This document shows, in pieces, positions 25,908 to 35,261 of a stretch of DNA of 45,531 nucleotides. Origin of the DNA: Chloroflexota bacterium (GTDB taxonomy: Bacteria > Chloroflexota > Anaerolineae > J036 > Brachytrichaceae). The position numbers and the translations under genes are program-made. The notes beneath the pieces are model-generated. The model was not told the origin of the DNA. It saw only the letters and a list, made by a program, of their open reading frames with translations, and searched no databases. Position 1 is the stretch's first letter. Each line of letters starts with the position of its first letter. The stretch spans positions 1-45,531 of the forward strand of contig JAJYKL010000025.1 in assembly GCA_021788625.1 (NCBI GenBank), written 5' to 3'.

Positions 25908-26625
25908 GTTGCTTCACCTCATCCCCGCCCGTGTCGCCATCCGGGATACGACTCGCCCCAGGAGATCCGGCGATGACAACGGTGTATTCACCCTTAGGCT
26001 CAGTCTGCTGCACCAGTGCCAGTAATTCTGAGATCTTACTGCGCTGCACGGACTCGAACATCTTGGTCAGGTCGTTGGCGAGAGCTGCCGGCCGGTCGCC
26101 GAGGACGGCAAGTGCATCCTCCAGGAAGGCTGCCAGCCGATAGGGGCTCTCGTAATAGACCAGCGTATGCGGCATGTCCTGATCGACAGCGAGGAAGCGC
26201 CTGCGAGCGCTGCTCTTGCGAGGCGGGAAGCCGCGAAAGGTGAAGGAGTGCACCGGCAGACCTGACAGCACCAGCGCCATGAGTACCGCACTCGCGCCGG
26301 GGATCATGGTTACCACGATGCCCGCTGTAATCGCCTCACGCACCAGGGTGAAGCCGGGATCGGAGACGCCCGGCGTGCCGGCGTTGGTGACCAGTGCAAC
26401 TGACTGTCCCTGCTGCAGGATGGCGAGGATGCGTTGGCCGGCGTGCTGTTCGTTGTACTCGTGAAACGACACCTGCGGTTTTTGAATGTCGAAGTGCTTG
26501 AGCAACAGCCCCGTCTTGCGCGTATCTTCGCTCGCCACCACGTCCACATTGCGTAACGTCTCCAGCGCGCGAAGTGTGATGTCGCTCAGGTTGCCGATTG
26601 GCGTGGCTACGAGATATAGGGTCAT
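25891..26625 (-). CDS. rsmI: 16S rRNA (cytidine-1402-2'-O)-methyltransferase
   Basis: Methylates the ribose of C1402 in the 16S decoding centre using SAM; 244 residues, tetrapyrrole-methylase fold. Signatures are [13 protein letters not shown] (5-17), ASEDTRKT (31-38), [13 protein letters not shown] (80-92) and IPGASAVL (108-115). The ATG at 26625 starts the conserved MTLYLVATP; an in-frame extension further upstream would overlap mfd. It is the first gene of an operon with tgt and the G1405-methyltransferase homologue. C1402 and G1405 are three bases apart in helix 44. The 26-base gap to divergent mfd leaves little room for promoters. Confidence 0.94.
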   Translation of the reverse strand: MTLYLVATPIGNLSDITLRALETLRNVDVVASEDTRKTGLLLKHFDIQKPQVSFHEYNEQHAGQRILAILQQGQSVALVTNAGTPGVSDPGFTLVREAITAGIVVTMIPGASAVLMALVLSGLPVHSFTFRGFPPRKSSARRRFLAVDQDMPHTLVYYESPYRLAAFLEDALAVLGDRPAALANDLTKMFESVQRSKISELLALVQQTEPKGEYTVVIAGSPGASRIPDGDTGGDEVKQHEGHG

Positions 26626-26636
26626 AGATATTGCTT

Positions 26637-26642
26637 TACAAT
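26637..26642 (+). promoter_or_regulatory. -10 element of mfd
   Basis: TACAAT ends nine bases before the mfd ATG at 26652 and there is no Shine-Dalgarno, suggesting a leaderless or nearly leaderless message. It lies in the 26-base gap to divergent rsmI. Confidence 0.45.
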
Positions 26643-26651
26643 TTTCCCGCC

Positions 26652-29600
26652 ATGTCACTTTTCGATCTCATTGCACCCATTCTACGCACGGACGATTTCC
26701 TTAGCCTGGCGGAAGCGGCGCGGGGTTACTCGCTGGAGCGCAGGCGAGGGCTGGGGCTGATGCGAGCAGCGCGGCCGGCGCTGTTGGCTGCTCTCCACCA
26801 CGAGCTGGCCTGGCCCATCCTCTATTTGACCTCGTCGGTCGAGGCGTCACGCACGGCGACCGATGCACTGCGCGCGCTGGCGCTGACCCGCGCGGGGCCA
26901 AACGAGCTCACGTACATTCAGCGCTTCATCGAGCCAAATACTGCCTTCTACGATACCGTGGCACCCGTGCTGGACGTTACGATTCAGCGCAGTGTGTCGC
27001 TGGCGAGTCTGTCCGTACGCGGTGAAGTCGAGTCTGCACCACCGATAATTGTCGCCAGCCCGCGCGCACTGATGCACCCCACGTTATCGCCGGCACACTT
27101 CCAGGCTATGACGCGCGTCCTGCGGCGCGACCAGTCGATCGCACTGGAGACCATGCTGGCGCACTGGGTGAGTGTGGGCTACGAGAACGAGAGTGTTGTG
27201 GAGCGTATCGGCTCGTTCAGCCGGCGCGGTGGCATCATCGACGTGTGGCCACCGGCGCAGACCAACCCGGCTCGCATCGAGCTTTTTGGCAGCCAGATCG
27301 AGTCGATCCGCCTGTTCGACCCCGGAACGCAGCGCAGCGGAGAATTGCTGGAGCGCCTGATAATCACGCCGCTGGAGAGTGCGCAGGCTGCGGACATTAG
27401 TCCGGACACTCAGGGCCGGACGCACGCCTCGTTCGCCACACTGCTGGACTACCTGGGCGAGCGCGCACTCCTGGTACTTGACGACGAGGAAGAATTACAC
27501 GACGCCTGGTTGGTTCTGGAGAACAGGGCTGAGCGCGAACGTGAGACGGCTGTGCCGGTCGAAGAAGGTGCACAAACATCCGCGGCAACGAATGCCATGG
27601 CGGGAAACGTTCCATTCGTGCAGTGGGATGCGATGGATGCGACCCTGCAGCGGCAAGCCAGCGTACTCGTGCTGGGCCAGGCAGCCGGAGCGCCAACGTT
27701 ATCGCGCCACCCTTTCGCCAGCCATTTCCGCACTCCGCCACACTTCGCCGGCCAACTTACGCCGGTGATGGATTACTTGCGTGGCAATGTGTCGGAGGCG
27801 ACCGAAAATAGCCTGGCAACAGTGGTCGTCTCACGCCAGTCCGCCCGACTCGCCGAACTGTGGTCCGAACGCAATTCGACACTCGCGTCCCAGACTGCCC
27901 TGGACGAGCTGCTGACTGGATCACTGACCTTCGTCTCTGGCGCATTGCCGGAAGGTTTTATTTTCAGCGCTGAAGTGGACGAGAGGTTGAGCAACAGAGA
28001 TTGGCGTTTGCCGGACAAAGGCGGACTTAAAACAGAGGATGGAATAACATCCAGGACAGAAGGCCCATCAGCCATGGCCAACGCTCGATCGTCCATTGCG
28101 CATCGTCCCACTTCAACCTCTGATCTCTCATCTTCCTACTCGAACCTCGCCCTCATTACGGATGCGGAGATATTTGGGTACGTGCGGCCAGAACCATTCC
28201 AATATGGGCGAACCCGCCGCTCAGCCCCCGAGAGCGCCTTCTCGGACTGGCAACCTGGTGACGTGGTGGTACACGAGGACTATGGCATTGGCATTTTCCG
28301 CGGCCTGGTGCGATTGACGGTGAATACTGGCACGCCAGCCGAGCCAGTGGAAGGAGAGCGCGAGTACCTGCTGCTGGAATACGCCGATGCCGACCGGTTG
28401 TATGTGCCACTGCACCAGCTTGATCGTGTGTCACGCTACGTTGGCCATGATGACTCACACCCCCCATTGAGCAAGCTGGGTACGCCAGAGTGGACGACCA
28501 CCAAGCAGAAAGCACGCGGTGCGGCTGCCGAGGTGGCTCGCGACATGCTCAAGTTGTATGCCTCGCGTGAGCTGGCACAGGGGGTGGCATTCAGCAAAGA
28601 TACCACCTGGCAAGCTGAGCTGGAAGCCAGTTTCCCGTACGTGGAAACTGAAGATCAGCTTATCGCCATCGAAGACGTGAAGCACGACCTGGAACACACC
28701 AGGCCGATGGATCGCCTGATCTGCGGTGATGTCGGATTTGGCAAGACGGAGGTGGCCCTGCGTGCTGCATTTAAGGCCGTACAGGATGGGTATCAGGTAG
28801 CTGTGCTGGTGCCCACGACCGTGCTCGCTCAACAGCACCGGAACACGTTCACCAAACGACTGGCCCCGTACCCGATCCGGATTGAGATGCTTTCACGCTT
28901 CCGAACTGTAGCGGAACGGCGCCGTGTTTTGGATGAGTTGAAGGAGGGTCGCGTGGATGTCGTCATCGGCACGCATGCGTTGCTGGCCAGTACCGTACAG
29001 TTCGCGAACCTGGGGTTACTGGTCATCGATGAGGAGCAGCGCTTCGGCGTCTCAGCCAAAGAGAAGCTGAAAAAACTACGTACCAGCGTGCACGTGTTGA
29101 CCCTCACGGCCACGCCCATCCCACGGACCCTCTATTTTGGTCTGAGCGGCATACGAGACGTCAGCCGCATCGAAACGCCACCGGCTGAGCGATTGCCGAT
29201 CATCAGCTATGTCGGGCCGTTCGATGATGTGATCGTAAAGCAGGCTATCCAGCGCGAGTTGGATCGCGAGGGCCAGGTGTTCTTTGTGCATAACCGGGTG
29301 AACACGATCCATTTACTGGAACAGAAGCTGCGCCGACTGCTACCCGACGCCAGCATGGCCGTGGCGCATGGTCAAATGCAGGAACGCCAGCTGGCCCGCA
29401 TCATGAGTGAGTTCGCAGATGGGAATACGAGCATCCTGCTCTCCACCAATATTGTGGAAAGTGGGCTGGACATTCCTAACGCCAACACCATCATCGTGGA
29501 CCGGGCGGATCACTTCGGTCTGGCCGACCTATATCAGTTACGCGGCCGGGTGGGGCGCTCCACCACCCAGGCCTATGCCTACTTTTTATACGACCGCAAG

Positions 29601-30299
29601 ACGGTGATGACATCTGAGGCTCGTGAGCGACTGGAAACCCTACGCGAAGCGGCTGGGCTTGGAGCTGGTTACATGATTGCAATGCGTGACCTGGAACTGC
29701 GCGGGGCTGGTGACATTCTAGGGCCGCGCCAGAGCGGGCAGGTTGCGAGCATCGGCCTGGACCTCTATACGCGGCTGCTGGCGCGCGAAGTGAGTACGCT
29801 GCGGGCTTTGCGCGATGGAACCGCTTTGCCGGAGCCAGAGCCTGCACCCATTACCATCGATCTGCCGCTGACGATCGGCCTGCCACAAGACTATATTGGC
29901 GACCAGCCCCTGCGCCTGCAGATGTATCGGCGCATAGCCAGCCTGGACACAGAGGAGAAGATACGGCTATTTGAGGAGGAACTGATCGACCGCTTCGGCA
30001 AGTTACCGCTGCCGACAGTCAATCTGACCTACCAGGCACGAATGAAGTTGTATGCAGCGCGCCTGGGTGCACAATCCATCACCACAGAGGGCAACCGGTT
30101 CGTCATCCGCGCAGATGCCATCGAGCAAATGGACCGGGCTGCTTTGGTGCGATTGCTGGGCGAAGACGCTGCCATCGGACGGCGGCAGGTGGCATTTCTG
30201 CGCAGTGGTCCGGCGGAGTTATGGAAGAACCACTTGATGCAGGTGGTTGAAGCACTTGCAGATCTGCGAGTCGCGATCACGGAGGAAACCGTACCATAA
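26652..30299 (+). CDS. mfd: Transcription-repair coupling factor
   Basis: ATP-dependent translocase (1215 residues) that removes RNA polymerase stalled at DNA lesions and recruits UvrA. The N-terminal UvrB-like modules include [21 protein letters not shown]. The CarD-like RNA polymerase-interacting domain begins [19 protein letters not shown] (about residue 530). The motor has Walker [12 protein letters not shown] (about 691), [10 protein letters not shown] (about 792), [11 protein letters not shown] and [23 protein letters not shown]. The C-terminal TRCF domain has [18 protein letters not shown]. An unusual low-complexity insert (about residues 450-495) precedes the CarD-like part. The ATG at 26652 is chosen over an in-frame TTG at 26631. 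Confidence 0.96.
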   Translation: MSLFDLIAPILRTDDFLSLAEAARGYSLERRRGLGLMRAARPALLAALHHELAWPILYLTSSVEASRTATDALRALALTRAGPNELTYIQRFIEPNTAFYDTVAPVLDVTIQRSVSLASLSVRGEVESAPPIIVASPRALMHPTLSPAHFQAMTRVLRRDQSIALETMLAHWVSVGYENESVVERIGSFSRRGGIIDVWPPAQTNPARIELFGSQIESIRLFDPGTQRSGELLERLIITPLESAQAADISPDTQGRTHASFATLLDYLGERALLVLDDEEELHDAWLVLENRAERERETAVPVEEGAQTSAATNAMAGNVPFVQWDAMDATLQRQASVLVLGQAAGAPTLSRHPFASHFRTPPHFAGQLTPVMDYLRGNVSEATENSLATVVVSRQSARLAELWSERNSTLASQTALDELLTGSLTFVSGALPEGFIFSAEVDERLSNRDWRLPDKGGLKTEDGITSRTEGPSAMANARSSIAHRPTSTSDLSSSYSNLALITDAEIFGYVRPEPFQYGRTRRSAPESAFSDWQPGDVVVHEDYGIGIFRGLVRLTVNTGTPAEPVEGEREYLLLEYADADRLYVPLHQLDRVSRYVGHDDSHPPLSKLGTPEWTTTKQKARGAAAEVARDMLKLYASRELAQGVAFSKDTTWQAELEASFPYVETEDQLIAIEDVKHDLEHTRPMDRLICGDVGFGKTEVALRAAFKAVQDGYQVAVLVPTTVLAQQHRNTFTKRLAPYPIRIEMLSRFRTVAERRRVLDELKEGRVDVVIGTHALLASTVQFANLGLLVIDEEQRFGVSAKEKLKKLRTSVHVLTLTATPIPRTLYFGLSGIRDVSRIETPPAERLPIISYVGPFDDVIVKQAIQRELDREGQVFFVHNRVNTIHLLEQKLRRLLPDASMAVAHGQMQERQLARIMSEFADGNTSILLSTNIVESGLDIPNANTIIVDRADHFGLADLYQLRGRVGRSTTQAYAYFLYDRKTVMTSEARERLETLREAAGLGAGYMIAMRDLELRGAGDILGPRQSGQVASIGLDLYTRLLAREVSTLRALRDGTALPEPEPAPITIDLPLTIGLPQDYIGDQPLRLQMYRRIASLDTEEKIRLFEEELIDRFGKLPLPTVNLTYQARMKLYAARLGAQSITTEGNRFVIRADAIEQMDRAALVRLLGEDAAIGRRQVAFLRSGPAELWKNHLMQVVEALADLRVAITEETVP
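27999..28136 (+). repeat. Low-complexity in-frame insert within mfd
   Basis: This 138-base stretch encodes a Ser/Thr-rich disordered linker ([20 protein letters not shown] in its second half) between mfd domains. It begins GATTGGCG and ends ATCTCTCATCT. The insert in the O-antigen-ligase gene (42554-42697, 144 bases) has the same ends and a related middle (TCCATTGCGCAT here, TCGATTGCCCAT there). It is probably a degenerate mobile or minisatellite-like element tolerated between domains. Confidence 0.5.
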
Positions 30300-30309
30300 G
30301 GGTAGGACA

Positions 30310-30338
30310 TTGACGATTGGCGGCTCTGGCTTTACTAT
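30310..30338 (+). promoter_or_regulatory. Leaderless-type promoter of the Nudix gene
   Basis: TTGACG (30310-30315), a 17-base spacer and TACTAT (30333-30338) end six bases before the ATG at 30345. It is the best-formed of the leaderless-type promoters in the window. Confidence 0.65.
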
Positions 30339-30344
30339 TCCCAC

Positions 30345-30923
30345 ATGGTGAACGGCGACATCGAACTAATCGCGCGGGGAGTTCTCATCGGTCCACATGG
30401 TATCTTGCTGTGCCGCGCCGTGGGGAGTGATACGACTTTCCTACCTGGTGGCCACGTTGAATTTGGCGAGAGCGCTGCGACGACCCTCGTTCGTGAAATG
30501 CATGAGGAAATGGTGGCCCGGGTTGACGTTACGGACTTCCTTGGAGCCGTCGAGAGTCTGTACCAGCAAGACGATGTGATGCATCACGAAGTCAATCTCG
30601 TTTTTGGGATCAGCAGTCCCACGCTGGTGCGTCGCCCCCGAATCAGCTCAGCAGAACCCAAACTTGAGTTCGAATGGCACGCCGTGAACCTGCTCGTTGC
30701 GGCGCGTTTGCTGCCCAAACCTTTGTGCACATTGATCCCACAATGGACGCGTGGTAAACATGTGCCCTGGTTGAGCGACGTGCGGATGACGGAGCCAATC
30801 ACTGCAGGACCGCGCCTGGCTGCACCTCTCAAAGCAGAACCGATCAGGCTAGTACCGGCTCATGGTGGGTCTCGCTCGCCCGAGAATGTGGATCAACCCA
30901 GACAAAGCCGGATGCCGTGGTAA
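30345..30923 (+). CDS. Nudix hydrolase
   Basis: A 192-residue pyrophosphohydrolase acting on a nucleoside-diphosphate-linked substrate. The Nudix box starts at Gly36 (GGHVEFGESAATTLVREMHE): Glu42, Arg50, Glu51, Glu54 and Glu55 are in place, but the glycine expected after EEx is Val57. About 60 residues at the C-terminus (from about 130) show no known fold and are proline/arginine-rich. The specific substrate is unknown. It has its own promoter 45 bases after mfd. Confidence 0.85.
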   Translation: MVNGDIELIARGVLIGPHGILLCRAVGSDTTFLPGGHVEFGESAATTLVREMHEEMVARVDVTDFLGAVESLYQQDDVMHHEVNLVFGISSPTLVRRPRISSAEPKLEFEWHAVNLLVAARLLPKPLCTLIPQWTRGKHVPWLSDVRMTEPITAGPRLAAPLKAEPIRLVPAHGGSRSPENVDQPRQSRMPW

Positions 30924-30991
30924 CTCGAAGACTTCCAGCGTGAGGCGATCGATCATCACCTCGTGACAAATCACCGATGGAGTTACATTCC

Positions 30992-31237
30992 ATGACAATA
31001 ATCAATCAGGAATTGCTCGAGATCCTGCGCTGCCCGCACTGCGTGTCAGGCCCCACAAGGCAACCGGGAGACGACCCCGGAAAGCTCACGCTGGTGAAAG
31101 AGTGCTGGCTTGTACAGCCCGAGTGCGGACGGAAATATCCCATACGTGATGGCATCCCCATTATGCTGATTCAAGAAGGCGAAAAATGGATGAACACGAA
31201 AGTGGAAGACCTGCCTGTTCCTCCTCCGGCTGAGTAA
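30992..31237 (+). CDS. Trm112/UPF0434 family zinc-ribbon protein
   Basis: An 81-residue protein like Trm112, a small partner that activates methyltransferases in eukaryotes and archaea; the bacterial role is unclear. The family ending CGRKYPIRDGIPIML (45-59) and the first knuckle CPHC (14-17) are clear. The second zinc pair is unusual: the cysteine normally three before Cys45 is Gln42, and another cysteine sits at 38 (CWLVQPEC). The ATG at 30992 follows TGGAG at good distance; a shorter-spaced ATG at 30977 is the alternative. Confidence 0.85.
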   Translation: MTIINQELLEILRCPHCVSGPTRQPGDDPGKLTLVKECWLVQPECGRKYPIRDGIPIMLIQEGEKWMNTKVEDLPVPPPAE

Positions 31238-31314
31238 AAGCCTGCGACACCTCACGGGTGGTGCACCGACCGGTGCCGTCGAGAGATAACCGTGTGCTAC
31301 CCGAGTGGTTCCTT

Positions 31315-32292
31315 ATGCGCGCACTTAAGGGACTCACCTTTGCACTGGCCGTGTGCGGGGTCGTCGCGATGATAGTGGCCTCGCGCGCAACGGCCCGACC
31401 GCTGATTGCAATATCCTCAATCGGGCCAACCATGAATTTCGCGTACGTACGGATAAAAGGGGTAGTGCCCGACTACCCGACGCTCTCCACAGCAGATGGT
31501 TATCTATCCTTCTACCTGCAGGATGCAACCGGCCGGATGCATGTCACAGCCTACCGCTCCACAGTGGACGCGTTGATGGCACGCGCAGCCGTACCCATGC
31601 CCGGTGACCAGGTTACAGTAGAGGGGTCGCTGCGTGTGCGCGATGACGATGTATCTCTCACGCTTAACACAGCCGAGGCACTCGCCGTCGAGTATGGCGA
31701 ATCAGTAGCGGTGGAACTGGCTGCATTGGACGCATTCCCCACGGGCGCCTGTGCGACCGTTACCGGCCAGGTGCGGGACGTGCAAGATGTCACCCCGGCC
31801 CTGCGGCGGGTTGTGTTGCGGAGTGGCGATACGCAGGCGCAGATGCTCCTACCCCTGGCCTTGCCCGATGTGTTCGGCGATTCTCCAGCGCTAAAACCTG
31901 GCGAGTGGGTGCAGGTGACTGGCGGCGTAGGCGAGTATCGGGCACAACGCCAGTTGTTGCCAGCCCGAGCTGAAGATATTCGTGTTGTATCGCCGCCCAT
32001 ACCCGAAGTGCGCCCGATGAGCGCCCTCAACAGGAGGATGGCAGGGCGGTGGGTGACAGTGCGAGGCACAGTTGGGAAGTTGCGGCCGGTCAGGGATGGC
32101 ATGCTTTTAAGCGTGCAAGATGCTTCGGGCGGCTCCATCGTCGTGGCGATGTTCGAGCCGTGGTTCGCCGTACCGTTCTCGCAGACCTTGCAGGTGGGTG
32201 ATGCGGTCCTGGCGCAGGGAGAACTGGTGATCTATCAGAACCAGCTTGAAGTGCAGCCTGAGCTCAGCGTAGACCTCACACGTGGCGACTAG
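31315..32292 (+). CDS. Secreted or anchored protein with OB-fold repeats
   Basis: A 325-residue protein with an N-terminal hydrophobic segment (LKGLTFALAVCGVVAMIVAS, about 4-23) and a beta-rich remainder. At least three OB-like units are visible: about 38-130 (MNFAYVRIKGVV..YLSFYLQDATGRMHVTAY), about 135-225 (CATVTGQVRDV..VVLRSG) and about 235-320 (RWVTVRGTVGKLRPV..LLSVQDASGGSIVVAMF). Such bacterial OB-fold proteins are usually described as tRNA-anticodon-type nucleic-acid-binding domains, yet this one is predicted to sit outside the membrane. Function unknown. The ATG at 31315 is preferred; GTG 31258 is an alternative. It is convergent with the FecR-like gene. Confidence 0.65.
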   Translation: MRALKGLTFALAVCGVVAMIVASRATARPLIAISSIGPTMNFAYVRIKGVVPDYPTLSTADGYLSFYLQDATGRMHVTAYRSTVDALMARAAVPMPGDQVTVEGSLRVRDDDVSLTLNTAEALAVEYGESVAVELAALDAFPTGACATVTGQVRDVQDVTPALRRVVLRSGDTQAQMLLPLALPDVFGDSPALKPGEWVQVTGGVGEYRAQRQLLPARAEDIRVVSPPIPEVRPMSALNRRMAGRWVTVRGTVGKLRPVRDGMLLSVQDASGGSIVVAMFEPWFAVPFSQTLQVGDAVLAQGELVIYQNQLEVQPELSVDLTRGD

Positions 32293-32348
32293 TCGGTAAG
32301 GCGAATGGGACAGACCAGGCTGCAGAGCGCCGTACCTTTAGACTCCAA

Positions 32349-33626
32349 TTAATCCAGCACCTGCAGTTGGACGGAGTTGATCTGCGTCTCAACACCATGA
32401 CCTTCGGCATAGAGCTCAATGTAGTTGACGATCTGCATGTTCGGCAGTTCTTCCAACAGGTTTTGCGATTCCCACGTTTCAGCGCGCCCCAGACGTACGG
32501 CGATGTGCTTAAGCTGCGGTTGGCCTGATTGCACGATAAAGTCGGGCAGGTCGGGCATATGGGGTGTTCCATCGGCATAAAAGCCCTGGGTCCACTCCGC
32601 CGTGCCCCCACCTTTCGTCTGGTAATTGATCGTCACCATGAACGGACATTCGCTTCCCTGTCCGCCGCATACCTGTAATTCCTGGTAGAGGATGGTGAAG
32701 TTCACCCGCAGTTGCACGGAGGAGCGCCCGCTCACATCTTCATCGATGATCTGTTTAACACCGGTACGGCCCCAGTTCAATCCCACACCAGGTCGCGCCA
32801 GTAACAGTGAAGATCCTGCGGTGGACCTGACCACGCTGACCGCGCCGATGACATCTCCTGGCACATAGACCTGGGTATCGGTGATCCAATCGTGCGCGAT
32901 GGGTGCCTCAAAATGCCCGTCACGAATCAGGTTACGGGGTTGGACTCCCGGCATCACGCCCTGCCCCTTTTGAACGACGGTGCGCTGGTTGGCTTCGATA
33001 CGGAATGTCTCAGGCTTGGCGGCGGAAGTAACCATGGCAACGCCATCGCGGACAAACAAGCTGGTCTCACCGGGAGTGACTTCGAAGGAGTACTCGCCGA
33101 AAGAAAGTGCCGCCGACATATGTTCACTCTTCACCTGCAGGTCGAGAGGCCGAGAGTTGTCCGGTTGCTGGTCTTGAATTTGCACCCGTCCAGCCAAAAG
33201 ATCAAGAGTGATCTGCATCGGAGACGTTGCGATATCAAAACGCGGGATACGGGCGCGTTCCACCTTGAGCCGCGTGCCGGAATAAAGTTGCATTGTGACC
33301 AACGTCGTGGTCAACCCATCAGACGAGCGGATGGTCATATAAGCCTGCGATGGCGGGTTGTTATCGACGATCACGGTACCACCCTCCTCCAGGGCGCGCC
33401 CGGTTTGATCCACTACCCGGGCATCATACTCGGTCTCTGGAGGGGAGAATGCAATCGTTCGCCCAGCCTGCAGCTTTACGTCGATCGATGCGACGTAGGT
33501 GGAGTGATTGATAAACGAGGTGGCAGCAGCCGGGATGCCCACCGCCAAAGCGCAACAGCCCAGGAAAGCGGACAGCAGAACTGTCCATGCAAGTCGCTGA
33601 GGGGAGTGACTCGTAAAGCCTACCAT
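32349..33626 (-). CDS. FecR-like membrane-anchored envelope protein
   Basis: A 425-residue protein with a membrane anchor at about residues 15-36 (LAWTVLLSAFLGCCALAVGI). The middle reads like a FecR/sheath domain (LYSGTRLKVERA, ITLDLLAGRVQIQ, SFGEYSFEVTPGETSLFVRDG, EANQRTVVQKGQ), and the C-terminal half is a beta-rich module (DGHFEAPIAHDW, about residue 240 on). FecR proteins are anti-sigma regulators, but here no sigma factor is near and the protein looks more like an envelope adhesion or sensing protein. Start ATG 33626 overlaps the accC stop by seven bases with GTGGAG upstream, so translation is coupled to accC. An in-frame TTG at 33641 is the alternative. Confidence 0.65.
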   Translation of the reverse strand: MVGFTSHSPQRLAWTVLLSAFLGCCALAVGIPAAATSFINHSTYVASIDVKLQAGRTIAFSPPETEYDARVVDQTGRALEEGGTVIVDNNPPSQAYMTIRSSDGLTTTLVTMQLYSGTRLKVERARIPRFDIATSPMQITLDLLAGRVQIQDQQPDNSRPLDLQVKSEHMSAALSFGEYSFEVTPGETSLFVRDGVAMVTSAAKPETFRIEANQRTVVQKGQGVMPGVQPRNLIRDGHFEAPIAHDWITDTQVYVPGDVIGAVSVVRSTAGSSLLLARPGVGLNWGRTGVKQIIDEDVSGRSSVQLRVNFTILYQELQVCGGQGSECPFMVTINYQTKGGGTAEWTQGFYADGTPHMPDLPDFIVQSGQPQLKHIAVRLGRAETWESQNLLEELPNMQIVNYIELYAEGHGVETQINSVQLQVLD

Positions 33627-35104
33627 ACACTCCACTTCCAACGCAACATGGTCCGGTTTTCAGTGCGATCAATGTGGCTCGCCGTCTGCTGTCCATGCTG
33701 ATGAGCTACAAGAGTCGCAGCAATTGCGGCGATGTCGGGATGAGGTGGCTCCTGCTCTTCCAGAGCAAATCGGTCCTCTACAAACCGCGTGTCAAAGGTG
33801 CCAGCCTGGAATCGAGCGCTGTCCACAAGCTTAATGTGAAATGGGATGTTCGTCTTCACACCGATTATACGGAACTCGGAAAGCGCCCGCCGCATCCGCA
33901 TAACGGCCTCGGCTCGCGTATCGCCCCAACTGATGACCTTGGCGATCATCGAGTCGTAATAAGGGGTGACTTCGAACCCTTCGTAAACGCCCGTATCGAC
34001 CCGTACGCCAGGACCCGTGGGGAAGTTAATGCGGGTGATTACACCGGTGGAAGGCACGAAGTTGGCATAGGGATCCTCGGCGTTGATGCGGCACTCGATA
34101 GCCCAGCCGATCTGTCCCACGTCGGATTGAGTGTAGCGGAGCCGGCGTCCGCGTGCGACGCGGATCTGCTCTTTCACGATGTCGATGCCAACCACGCTCT
34201 CGGTAATGCCATGCTCCACCTGCAGGCGCGTGTTCATCTCCATGAAAAAGAAGTTGCCGTTCCGATCCAGCAGGTACTCGATGGTACCTGCATTGGTGTA
34301 GTTGATGGCCTGCGCGGCGCGTACGGCCATTGCACCCATCCGAGCACGCAAAGATTCATTCATGGCGGGCGACGGGCATTCCTCAACCAGTTTCTGGCGT
34401 CTGCGCTGCAGGCTGCACTCACGCTCACCCAGATAGATGATGTTGCCGTACTCGTCTCCCATCAGTTGTATCTCGATGTGGCGAGCCCCCTCGACCAGCT
34501 TCTCCAGGTACACCGCACTGTCGCCGAACGAGGACTCGGATTCACGGCGCGCGCTCGCCAGCAACACGGGCATATCTTCGATATTGCGCACCTCGCGCTG
34601 GCCCTTACCTCCTCCTCCGGCACTCGCCTTGATCAGCAGAGGAAAGCCGATCTTCGGCGCAACGTTTAGCAACTCCTCATCCGAAAGGTCGGCCTCACCT
34701 TCGGTGCCGGGGATCACGGCGACTCCTGCTTTAGCCATGGTGGCGCGCGCCACAGCTTTGTCACCCATCTTGGCAATTGCATGGGGAGACGGACCGATGA
34801 ACGTGATGCCGGCATCAGCACACGCCTGTGCGAAGTCCTCACGCTCGGCTAAAAAACCATAGCCGGGGTGTATGGCATCCGCCCCTGACTTTTTTGCCAC
34901 ATCCAGAATCTTGTCAACTCGCAAGTACGATTCTCGAGCTGGCGCCGCGCCAATCGGGTATGCCTCGTCAGCCAGCCGTACATGCAGCGAATTGCGGTCG
35001 ACATCTGAATATACAGCCACCGTGTCAATGCCCAATTCATGGCAGGCGCGCAAGATGCGAACCGCTATTTCACCGCGATTCGCTACTAGTATCTTCTTGA
35101 ACAT
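33620..35104 (-). CDS. accC: Biotin carboxylase of an acyl-CoA carboxylase
   Basis: ATP-grasp enzyme (494 residues) that carboxylates biotin on its carrier protein, first step of acetyl- or propionyl-CoA carboxylation. KILVANRGEIAVRI opens it; Lys116 and Lys159, the glycine loop GGGGKG (163-168), Glu276, Glu289 and NTRLQVEH (291-298) are the catalytic core. Oddities are GQREV after the glycine loop (usually GMR-V) and HGITE where HPVTE is usual. A C-terminal extension of about 45 residues carries no biotin attachment site, so it is not a fused carrier. No BCCP or carboxyltransferase gene is in the window. Its end overlaps the FecR-like gene. Confidence 0.92.
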   Translation of the reverse strand: MFKKILVANRGEIAVRILRACHELGIDTVAVYSDVDRNSLHVRLADEAYPIGAAPARESYLRVDKILDVAKKSGADAIHPGYGFLAEREDFAQACADAGITFIGPSPHAIAKMGDKAVARATMAKAGVAVIPGTEGEADLSDEELLNVAPKIGFPLLIKASAGGGGKGQREVRNIEDMPVLLASARRESESSFGDSAVYLEKLVEGARHIEIQLMGDEYGNIIYLGERECSLQRRRQKLVEECPSPAMNESLRARMGAMAVRAAQAINYTNAGTIEYLLDRNGNFFFMEMNTRLQVEHGITESVVGIDIVKEQIRVARGRRLRYTQSDVGQIGWAIECRINAEDPYANFVPSTGVITRINFPTGPGVRVDTGVYEGFEVTPYYDSMIAKVISWGDTRAEAVMRMRRALSEFRIIGVKTNIPFHIKLVDSARFQAGTFDTRFVEDRFALEEQEPPHPDIAAIAATLVAHQHGQQTASHIDRTENRTMLRWKWSVW

Positions 35105-35261
35105 AATACATTCACACTAATATGATCGATCGATGCAGGTCATCCAAGCACCAAGTATGCCATCTTTTATCTAGTAGAATGCTAAACCTCACACCGAGTT
35201 CCGGGCGGGGAGTCGCGAACAAGGTGGTATGTGTTGAGATTTAGACTATGAACGTGAATCC

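Noticed and set aside
32892-33701. A 269-codon plus-strand frame across the FecR-like gene
   Set aside because: The minus strand there has a coherent anchored protein with a Shine-Dalgarno; the plus frame shows no motif.
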